Below are positions 40,196 to 47,386 of a DNA stretch of 64,000 nt, piece after piece. Each line of letters starts with the position of its first letter. Positions within the stretch are counted from its first letter, which is position 1. The translations under genes and the position numbers were made by a program. The stretch lies in NCBI GenBank assembly GCA_003151595.1, contig PLXW01000055.1, forward strand, positions 47,432 through 111,431. Direction: 5' to 3'. The DNA comes from Myxococcales bacterium (GTDB lineage Bacteria > Myxococcota > Polyangia > Polyangiales > Polyangiaceae). The notes under the pieces are model-generated. The model saw only the letters and a program-made list of their open reading frames with translations. It searched no databases and had not been told where the DNA came from.

Positions 40196-42082
40196 GTGGC
40201 GTTCCTCCGGTCGACTCCGGTCGTCTGCGCGCTCGCGTCGATCACTGCGCTCCTGTGGTCGCGCGCCGCGGTGGCCGCCGACGTCGGCGACGTCCGCGGC
40301 GATCAAGTTCAGCTCGAGGTCACGGAGACGACGATCGTCTCGCAGCGCTTCGACGCGCGCGGCCTCGAGGCCAAACAGGACAGCGGTTGGGGCGAGTGGA
40401 TCAATCGCCTGAACGCCGCCCTGCGCTGGGGGCGCTGGACGGCGGGGCTGCGCCTCGATTCGGCCGTGTACTGGCGGCGCCCGATCGACAACCCGAACTA
40501 TTCGAGCTTGTCGCCGGCCCAGCAGACGCAGATCGCGCAGGACAACGAGTCTCGCTACAAGACCTCGATCTATCCCGCCAAGATGTGGGTGACCTACGCG
40601 GCGCCGGGTCTCGAGGTGACGGTGGGCGACTCGTACGTCCAGTTCGGACGCGGCCTCACTCTCTCGATGCGCAAGCTCGACGAGCTGGGCATCGACACGA
40701 CGCTGCGCGGAGCGAAGATCAAGATCGACAAGGATCCGTTCGCGTTCACGGTCGTCGCCGGCTTCGGCAACCCGGCGCGCCTGGACGAGGCCACGGGGCG
40801 CGCGCTGTTTCCGACGTCGAACGTCGTCGCGGGCGATCTGAGTACTCCGACCTTCGGCAGCGACCGCATCGTGGGCATGGAGCTGCAAGCGGGGCGGGGG
40901 CTCCCCGTGACGCTCTCGACCCACGCCGTGCGCTTCTCGCGATGCGCGCCCTATCACTACGACGGCAGCGGCAACATCGTCACCGACCCTCTCGCCGATC
41001 CGGCCGGCGTCACCTTCGGAACCTGCAACAGCGTCGACACGGACCGGTGGCTCGCGTCCCTCAACAACGTGCCGCCGACTCTGCGCGCCAACGACATCAC
41101 GATGGTCGGCCAGTCGGTGGAGATTCCCACGCTCGCGGGGCACGGGAAGCTGTACCTGGAAGGCGCGGCGCAGCGGCGCTCGAGCGACAACGTCGCCCAG
41201 AACGTGAACAACGAGGGCAATGCCCTTTATGGAGCCCTCTCGTTCGACGCGGGCCCTACGTCGACGACGCTCGAGATCAAGAGCAACCGCAACTTCTATG
41301 TCGTCCCGGCCAGCGTCGCGCCCAATGCGGGGGAGTTCGCCGTCGTCGCTTACTCGTTCATCCCCCCGGCCGAGACGTTCAACATGATCGACACGGAGGG
41401 GACGGGGAACTTCAACGCCTGCGTGAACGGCGGGCGGGTTCGCGAGGACGTCAGTCTATCGAAGAACGTGCTGCTCTACGGGCAGGGGATCTACGCGTTC
41501 ACGAAGTCCGAGCAGCCCAACGGCGGCTGCGATGCCCTCGGGCACACGCTGGCGTCGGTCCCCGCGGCGTCCGTGCAGGACTCGGTGGTGGACGCGATCG
41601 GCGGCGTAGAGTGGTCGTTCGACGACCAGCTGTCGCACGTCTTCGCGTGGGGCGGCGCGCGCGACGATACCAAGGTGGATAGCTCGCTCGAGTACCGCGA
41701 GCACCACGTCGAGTATTCGATCTCCAAGTATCTGGGGGGCAAGTGGTCGGTCGAGGTCCAGGGGCGCCATCGCCACCGGCTGGAGCAGCAGACCAACCTC
41801 GATCCGACGACCTACCAGCCACACTGGTGGTACGAGGGGGAGAACTACGTCGCCGTGAGGATGGCGCCCAAGTGGGTGTTCACCCAGGGGTTCGAGTACA
41901 CGACGCAGGTCGGACAGCCGCTGCTCTATTTCAACGGGGCTGTGCTGTACAAGTTCGCGAGCGACTCGAACGTGCGCCTCTTCGCCGGCCAGCAGCGCGG
42001 AGCGTTTCGCTGCGCGAGCGGGGTGTGCAGGTATTTTCCTCCGTTCGAGGGGGTAAGGGCGGAGCTCACGCTGCGATTCTGA
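40196..42082 (+). CDS. Large outer-membrane protein, DUF6029-like
   Basis: A 628-residue exported protein from GTG 40196, with signal peptide LASITALLWSRAAVA. The mature sequence is almost wholly beta-strand (ALRWGRWTAGLRLDSAVYW, GLEVTVGDSYVQFGRGLTL, GKLYLEGAAQRRSSD) and ends in an aromatic residue (GVRAELTLRF). The order of motifs (a barrel preceded by GDSYVQFGRGL) resembles DUF6029 of Bacteroidetes; this match is from memory. It is the last gene of the operon, 13 bases after the TlpA-like gene. Linkage to three redoxins suggests a barrel that receives or exports a substrate needing disulfide chemistry or metal reduction. Confidence 0.8.
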   Translation: MAFLRSTPVVCALASITALLWSRAAVAADVGDVRGDQVQLEVTETTIVSQRFDARGLEAKQDSGWGEWINRLNAALRWGRWTAGLRLDSAVYWRRPIDNPNYSSLSPAQQTQIAQDNESRYKTSIYPAKMWVTYAAPGLEVTVGDSYVQFGRGLTLSMRKLDELGIDTTLRGAKIKIDKDPFAFTVVAGFGNPARLDEATGRALFPTSNVVAGDLSTPTFGSDRIVGMELQAGRGLPVTLSTHAVRFSRCAPYHYDGSGNIVTDPLADPAGVTFGTCNSVDTDRWLASLNNVPPTLRANDITMVGQSVEIPTLAGHGKLYLEGAAQRRSSDNVAQNVNNEGNALYGALSFDAGPTSTTLEIKSNRNFYVVPASVAPNAGEFAVVAYSFIPPAETFNMIDTEGTGNFNACVNGGRVREDVSLSKNVLLYGQGIYAFTKSEQPNGGCDALGHTLASVPAASVQDSVVDAIGGVEWSFDDQLSHVFAWGGARDDTKVDSSLEYREHHVEYSISKYLGGKWSVEVQGRHRHRLEQQTNLDPTTYQPHWWYEGENYVAVRMAPKWVFTQGFEYTTQVGQPLLYFNGAVLYKFASDSNVRLFAGQQRGAFRCASGVCRYFPPFEGVRAELTLRF

Positions 42083-42083
42083 G

Positions 42084-42107
42084 GTCGCGCTCACGAACCG
42101 GCGCGAC
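42084..42107. terminator. Candidate terminator between convergent operons
   Basis: GTCGCGC and GCGCGAC form a perfect 7-base stem with a 10-base loop, directly after the stop at 42082. The convergent oxidase gene ends 15 bases beyond the hairpin. No T-tract is visible. Confidence 0.4.
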
Positions 42108-42122
42108 GCTCCTGCGACGCGT

Positions 42123-43757
42123 TCAGGCGACGACCTCGAACGGCCGCATCATTTCGTTCGCCGCGTGCTCGAGTACATGGCAGTGCCAAACGTACCGGCC
42201 TGCATACCCGTCGAAGCTCACGATGATTCGCGTGACCATTCCGGGCGCTGCGCGAACCGTGTCCTTCCAACCGCTCTCGCTGGCTTCGGGGGGAACGGGC
42301 TTGCCGACGAGGTTCATCGCTCCGCTCGTCTGATACTCGTCGGCGTCGAAGAGCTGCCGTTCGAGCACCTGGAAGCGAACGAGATGCAGATGAATGGGGT
42401 GCGTGTCCTCGGTGAGGTTCACGAGGTTCCAGATCTCGACCGAGCCGAGCGCGGGCTTCTCGGTCACGGGTGCGCTCCAGCGCGTCGCGTTCAGGAGCAT
42501 GAGCATCATGCTCGTCTTCGGATCTTGGTACTCGTCGAGCGTGAGCGTGCGCGTCTTCACGGCAGCCGCGGGGAGCAGCTTCGCGAGCGGTCGGAGCGTC
42601 GCAGGGAGCGGGGTGCTCTTCGAGGTCGCGCTCGCGGCGACGCGGAACTGCATCAGCTCGAAGGCCTGGCTCCGCAGCACGACGTCCTGGCCGGCCGCCT
42701 CGCTGAAGTCGACGACCAGATCCGCGCGCTCCGCCGGAGCGAGGGTCACTATTTTCTGCACGGCCGCCGCCGGGAGTAGCCCTTGGTCGCTCCCGATCTG
42801 ATGGAACTCTTCGCCGTTGCTCAACGAGAGATAATAGAAGCGTGAGTTCGACGCGTTCACGACGCGAAAACGGTACCGCCGCGGTTCGACCTCCAGGAAC
42901 GGAAACAGCTTCCCGTTCACGAGGAACGCATCGCCGTTCACCTCCGAGACCCACGGCGCCTCTGGCATGTCCGAGGTCGGGTAGAAGAGCTGCCCGGCGG
43001 CGTCGAAGAGACGGTCGCAGAGCACCAGCGGGATCTCGTGGTCACCGCTCGGCAAGTGGAGCGCTTCTTCGACGTCGTCGCGCACGAGGTAGAGACCGAA
43101 CAGCCCCGCGTACTGGTTCAGGCGCTCGAGCCCCATCGCGTGGTCGTGGTACCAGAGCGTCGCGGCGTCCTGTCGATTCGGGTAGTGACCGATCGACGAG
43201 TGGCCGGGTGGATACCAGCTCTCCGGATGACCGTCGCTCTCCGGCCGGACGCGCGCGCCGTGCACGTGCACGATCGCGCGCACTTCGGGGCGGTCCTTTC
43301 CGGTGCCGACGGCGCCGCAGAGGTTGTGATCGATTGGCAAGAAGTGCCGGCCTGGGAGATCGTTGACCCACTCGACCGAGACGCCCTGCCCGCTGCGCGT
43401 CTCGATGGTCGGACCCGGCACGGTGCCGTCGTACGTCCACATTCGTGTCGGCGGGAGATCGCGATGCACCGAGAAGTCGGCCGCGCGCATCGCTACGCGG
43501 TAGTGAGGAATCGTCACGCTGGGGTCGTCGGGGTCCGCGCGCACGCCCTCCGGAGCAAGCACGCGCGGAATGGGCAGCGGGTCGACGAAGCGGGCCAGCG
43601 TGTTCGGATGAAGCGGATCGATCCGCCGCGTCTTCACCGGAAGACACAGCGCCGAAGTCGATGCCGAGCGTCGCGCCGACATCGACTTCGAGCGCGGACG
43701 GCACGACGCCAGGAGCGCCAGTGTCGTCGCGGAGAGAAAACTACGGCGATCGATCAT
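42123..43757 (-). CDS. Multicopper oxidase (CotA/laccase-like), Tat-exported
   Basis: A 544-residue oxidase that takes electrons from phenolics, bilirubin or Cu(I)/Mn(II) and reduces O2 to water. The N-terminus MIDRRSFLSATTLALLASC is a Tat signal (RRSF), possibly also a lipobox. Copper ligands are in four blocks: VHVHGARVRPESDG, WYHDHAMGLERLNQY, HPIHLHLVRF and WHCHVLEHAANEMM. Block order and spacing fit the CotA branch. It faces the redoxin operon head-on and ends 41 bases from it. A metal or oxidative-stress connection between the two is plausible but not shown. Confidence 0.93.
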   Translation of the reverse strand: MIDRRSFLSATTLALLASCRPRSKSMSARRSASTSALCLPVKTRRIDPLHPNTLARFVDPLPIPRVLAPEGVRADPDDPSVTIPHYRVAMRAADFSVHRDLPPTRMWTYDGTVPGPTIETRSGQGVSVEWVNDLPGRHFLPIDHNLCGAVGTGKDRPEVRAIVHVHGARVRPESDGHPESWYPPGHSSIGHYPNRQDAATLWYHDHAMGLERLNQYAGLFGLYLVRDDVEEALHLPSGDHEIPLVLCDRLFDAAGQLFYPTSDMPEAPWVSEVNGDAFLVNGKLFPFLEVEPRRYRFRVVNASNSRFYYLSLSNGEEFHQIGSDQGLLPAAAVQKIVTLAPAERADLVVDFSEAAGQDVVLRSQAFELMQFRVAASATSKSTPLPATLRPLAKLLPAAAVKTRTLTLDEYQDPKTSMMLMLLNATRWSAPVTEKPALGSVEIWNLVNLTEDTHPIHLHLVRFQVLERQLFDADEYQTSGAMNLVGKPVPPEASESGWKDTVRAAPGMVTRIIVSFDGYAGRYVWHCHVLEHAANEMMRPFEVVA

Positions 43758-43793
43758 TCGCGTCGCGTTTTCGCGCGGGCCTCCCCGTTCGGG

Positions 43794-46157
43794 TCAGATG
43801 CCGCTCAGCATGTTCTGGATCGAGCTCGCGATCGTATCGAACGAGCCCCCCGGCTGAACGCGCTGTCCGCCGAGCCAGTTGTCTTCCACGAACCTGAGGA
43901 TCGACGTCTGGTCGGTGAGTGTGTGGTCGACGAAGTTCCGCTTCGCGTACGGCGAGATGACGAGGAGCGGGATGCGCGTGCCGTAACCGCAGCGACCTTG
44001 CACGGGAACGGGCGCTCCGCCGTCGGCCGGTGGCGCTCCGAGGAGCGGAGTCGTAGGAGCGGCGCCGTTCTGCTGCGCACCGCTGGTGCAGAGCCCGACG
44101 CCGTTGAGCGCGTCCGACGCCGTCGTCGAAGGGTTCACGATCGGGGGCATCTGATGGTCATACCAACCATCGGAGTCGTCGTAGCTCACGGCGACCGCCG
44201 ACGAGCTCCACTCTTGCGACCCTTGCAGCGCTGCCACGACCTGCGCGACGAAGTTCTGCTCGTCGATCGGGTTGGAGTACCCCGGGTGGCCGTCCTGAAA
44301 GGCGGGCGCCTTGAGGTAGACGACGGCCGGCAGATTCCCGGCGTTGAGCGCGTCGAAGAAGTCGTGGCTGTCGTACTGGTGATTGGCGACGTCGCTGGTT
44401 CCCACCGCGGCGACCGAGGTCGGGCGCGCGTGCGTCAGGTTGGCCGTCGATGCGTAGTATTGGAACGGCGCGTGGTGCGGAATGTAGTCGGTCGACGACG
44501 AGCTCGAGCCCGCCGCCGTGGGCGGCGTCGCGCGGTTGCAACCGGTCGTCCCATTGGCGTTCGTGAGGGTGAGGTCGAACCCGCCGGAGAACCATCCCCA
44601 GCTGATGCTCTTCGCGTTCAGGAGGTCGCCGACGTTCTTCCCGAAAAACGAGTTCTGATCCGCGGCGGTCGAGCACACGTCGCCCAGCGGATCCGTGTCG
44701 CCGATGAGCGTCTGGCCGCCGGTGCCGTCAGCCACCGCGTGGCTCGCCGACAGCGGAGAGTGGTTGGTCGCCGCAATGCCGTTGGTCTGCCCCGAGATGA
44801 GATTGATGGCACCCGGCGTGGATGGACCGAAGTTGGTCGTCCACGAGTTGTCGTTCATCGCGTAGCGCTGAGCGAGGTTCCAGAGCGTGCTCAGCGTGTT
44901 GCCGTCGTAGTAGGCCATGACGAGCCCCTTGGTCGACGCGACCGCACCAGCATCCGGCGGCGGGCCGGCCGTTCCCGTGTACTTCGGGAAGAGATCCATG
45001 GCTCCGTTGTCGTCCGCCTCTTGCTCTGGCAAGTAGTTGTGCCCCTGGTCGGCGGTGGCCGCCTGGGACGGGCCCAGTCGGAACGGGTTGGTGGCCCCCG
45101 TCCCATTGGCCGTGTTCGCGGCGGTCGGGTTGCTGGTGAGGAGGTTGACTCCGCTCAGCGCCGCGAACGCATGCGTCGGATCGAGCGGGGTCGCGATCGA
45201 GTTGACGGCCGGCGTACCGGGAACGGGCGCGAACGCGATCTCGCCCGGGTTGTTCTGCGCGCTCGGGTAGGTCGCGAAGTAGTGATCGTACGAGATGTTC
45301 TCGTTGAAGATCACGATGAGGTGTTTGATCTTCGTCGCCGTCGGGAGCTGCGACGCGACGTCGAGGTGACCGTCGCAGACGACTTGCAAAGTGGCCGTCG
45401 AGAGCGACGTATTGCAGGTGCCGCCGTCGCCCACGGGACCGTCGCCGACCGTGACCGTCAAGGTGACCGGGCCCGGCGCCGTGCAGGTGAAGTGCGCGCT
45501 CGATGCGCTGGGGGTGTCGAACGAGCCGCTCGGCGCCGACCAGGCGTACGTGATGGCGCTCTGGTTGGGCGCGATCGCGGAGGCCGACACGGTGACCGCG
45601 CTGCCGACGGTGGTCTCCGACGGCGCGGCGCTGAGCGAGCTCCAGGTCGCGCAGTTGAAGGTGTTGCCTGTGACGAGCACCGATCCCGAGTCGGCCGCGG
45701 GCGTGGAGCACTGGAGCTGCACCGAGACGTTCGTCGTCGTGCGGGCGCCGACGCTGAACTGAGCGCTGCCGGCGCACGTGCTCGCGCCGTCGGTCGTCGT
45801 CCCCGCGAGCGCGATGCCGTACCCGGACCCCGACGGAATGCCGCCGACGACGAAGCTGAGCGCCTGGCTGTTCTGGACGTTGACGGAGCCGCTCTGCACG
45901 ACGGTCGCCGCGCCGTTGGGGCCGGTGAGCGTCCAGCTCACCGTCGTGAGCTGCTGCCCGCCGGGAATGGTCAGATCCATTCCGATCGATCCGAGGTTCT
46001 TGGAAATACCTCCCGCGGGTGTTCCTGCGCCCGGTGACGCGCCGTTCGCGTCGACTCCGGGGGACGAACAACCGAGATCCGAGAACGATACCGCCGCTGC
46101 GCCGGCCGCGGCGAGCAGCGCGCTCTGAACGAGATACTTGCGAACGATCGCTCTCAT
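43794..46157 (-). CDS. AcpA/phospholipase C-type phosphoesterase with shared N-terminal module
   Basis: A 787-residue lipoprotein. The ATG read from 46157 gives a signal peptide ending in a lipobox (FSDLGCSS). The N-terminal module (about 45-265) has GSIGMDLTIPGGQQLTTVSW, VVGGIPSGSGYGIALAG, a TFNCATWSSLSA start of an Ig-like domain and TCTAPGPVTLTVTVGDGPV. It is shared with the proteins at 46450-47334 and 47387-49915. The catalytic domain then begins IVIFNENISYDHYF (about 280-293), and ends with AVSYDDSDGWYDH and IPLLVISPYAKRNFVDH, as in bacterial phospholipase C and acid phosphatase AcpA. Secreted; substrate probably a phospholipid or phosphate ester. Confidence 0.9.
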   Translation of the reverse strand: MRAIVRKYLVQSALLAAAGAAAVSFSDLGCSSPGVDANGASPGAGTPAGGISKNLGSIGMDLTIPGGQQLTTVSWTLTGPNGAATVVQSGSVNVQNSQALSFVVGGIPSGSGYGIALAGTTTDGASTCAGSAQFSVGARTTTNVSVQLQCSTPAADSGSVLVTGNTFNCATWSSLSAAPSETTVGSAVTVSASAIAPNQSAITYAWSAPSGSFDTPSASSAHFTCTAPGPVTLTVTVGDGPVGDGGTCNTSLSTATLQVVCDGHLDVASQLPTATKIKHLIVIFNENISYDHYFATYPSAQNNPGEIAFAPVPGTPAVNSIATPLDPTHAFAALSGVNLLTSNPTAANTANGTGATNPFRLGPSQAATADQGHNYLPEQEADDNGAMDLFPKYTGTAGPPPDAGAVASTKGLVMAYYDGNTLSTLWNLAQRYAMNDNSWTTNFGPSTPGAINLISGQTNGIAATNHSPLSASHAVADGTGGQTLIGDTDPLGDVCSTAADQNSFFGKNVGDLLNAKSISWGWFSGGFDLTLTNANGTTGCNRATPPTAAGSSSSSTDYIPHHAPFQYYASTANLTHARPTSVAAVGTSDVANHQYDSHDFFDALNAGNLPAVVYLKAPAFQDGHPGYSNPIDEQNFVAQVVAALQGSQEWSSSAVAVSYDDSDGWYDHQMPPIVNPSTTASDALNGVGLCTSGAQQNGAAPTTPLLGAPPADGGAPVPVQGRCGYGTRIPLLVISPYAKRNFVDHTLTDQTSILRFVEDNWLGGQRVQPGGSFDTIASSIQNMLSGI

Positions 46158-46449
46158 GGTTTGGCTCCGCAGAAGGGGTTGCGCGGCGGAGTGCAAGAGG
46201 TGGCCCATGAGGCACGGCCCCGAGAAGCCGCTACAGCGTGGACCGTCTTCGATCGACGTTCCGATTTTCGGAAGGGCGACTACGGAACTCGAACGCGATT
46301 TTCGGAGACCCTTTCGGTTTTCGGAACCCTCGGTCCTCGACCTCCGCGTTTCCGGGTCATGACCGCGAGGCATGAGGGTTGCTCAACGCGCCGCCTGAGT
46401 GATGTCCCGTACGACGAGCAAGGGTCACGAGCTTCCGGACAGGAGTCCG
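46158..46449. promoter_or_regulatory. Divergent promoter region with TTTTCGGA direct repeats
   Basis: This 292-base gap separates two genes with the same N-terminal module. TTTTCGGA occurs three times on the plus strand: 46265-46272, 46299-46306 and 46318-46325. The first two are preceded by GA and lie 34 bases apart; a related CTTTCGG lies at 46311. A fourth copy, inverted, lies at 47340-47347 in front of the third module gene. It is probably the binding site of a shared regulator. Confidence 0.6.
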
Positions 46450-47334
46450 ATGCGATCCAAATTTTGGACGACGTTGCTCGCGCTGCTCGCGTTCGTCGCA
46501 AGCACGGCCGCATGCTCCGCCGGGAGTGACGGTGCGGCGAGCGCTTCCGCAGGCGTCGCGTCGACCGACACACCCAGCAGCGCCGTCACCGGCAGTGTTG
46601 GAATGGACCTGACCCTCTCCGGAGGTGAGCAAGTCGACTCCATTCGATGGACGATCACGGGTCCGAACGGCGGCACGACGGTCGTTCAGAGCGCGTCGGT
46701 CGAGGTTCAAGCGCTGTCGATACGCTTCCTCGTCGGCGGCATTCCCACGGGAGCCAACTACCGGGTGGCGCTCTCGGGCACTTCGACCGACGACTCCGTC
46801 TCCTGCTTCGGTACGGCGCAGTTCAACGTGAGCCCTCACGCGACCACGCTCGTCGCCGTGCAGCTCCCGTGCATTCGAACGGGGATGGGGAACACCGGCA
46901 CAACGGTCAACGGCGCGTCGTTCAATTGCGCCGCGTGGAGCTCGGTCACGGCAAGTCCTCTCGAGACCAAGGTCGGGAGCTCGGTCACGATCGCGGCGAC
47001 GGCGAGCGGGCCGGTCTCGAGCGATCTGACCTATGCCTGGTCATCGTCGACCGGCACGTTCGCACCCGCCAACGCCGCGACGTCGAGCTTCACCTGCACG
47101 CAGGTCGGTCAAGCGACGGTCACGCTCGTCGTCGGAGACGGGCCCGTGCCCGTCGGCTCGGCATGCAACCCGACGCTCGATACGACCACGATCGCGATCA
47201 CGTGTGACGCGGCGACGTCGCCGCCGCCGGCGCCCGCGATGCCCCCTTGGGTGCTCGCGGCCCTGGCCACTGCGCTCGCCGTCCTTGGCCTCGTCGCGAC
47301 CCGGCGCCCTTCGGCCTCGCGGTGCGCCGTCTAG
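46450..47334 (+). CDS. Lipoprotein-like module protein with C-terminal exosortase signal
   Basis: A 294-residue protein. ATG 46450 has AGGAG ahead. Signal peptide LLALLAFVASTAACSA. The body consists only of the module shared with its two neighbours: GSVGMDLTLSGGEQVDSIRW, LVGGIPTGANYRVALSG, then an Ig-like part with SFNCAAWSSVTAS and GQATVTLVVGDGPV. It ends in a Pro-rich stretch, PPPAPAMPPW, a hydrophobic helix (VLAALATALAVLGLVA) and RRPSASR. That tripartite end (Pro/Trp, helix, basic tail) is what exosortases recognise, and it resembles IPTL-type signals. The exosortase gene lies 2.6 kb downstream, so this is its likely substrate. Confidence 0.82.
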   Translation: MRSKFWTTLLALLAFVASTAACSAGSDGAASASAGVASTDTPSSAVTGSVGMDLTLSGGEQVDSIRWTITGPNGGTTVVQSASVEVQALSIRFLVGGIPTGANYRVALSGTSTDDSVSCFGTAQFNVSPHATTLVAVQLPCIRTGMGNTGTTVNGASFNCAAWSSVTASPLETKVGSSVTIAATASGPVSSDLTYAWSSSTGTFAPANAATSSFTCTQVGQATVTLVVGDGPVPVGSACNPTLDTTTIAITCDAATSPPPAPAMPPWVLAALATALAVLGLVATRRPSASRCAV

Positions 47335-47339
47335 CGATC

Positions 47340-47347
47340 TCCGAAAA
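47340..47347 (-). promoter_or_regulatory. Inverted copy of TTTTCGGA before the third module gene
   Basis: TCCGAAAA on the plus strand lies 6 bases after the stop of the preceding gene and 40 bases before the ATG at 47387. It is the same octamer found three times in the divergent promoter at 46265-46325. Confidence 0.5.
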
Positions 47348-47386
47348 CCAGACCCTTCTCATCACAGTTCATCTTGGGAGCATTCG

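Noticed and set aside
43038..46037. A 999-codon open frame on the plus strand
   Set aside because: It is antisense to the multicopper oxidase and phosphoesterase, very Arg-rich, with no recognisable motif; a GC-rich shadow frame.
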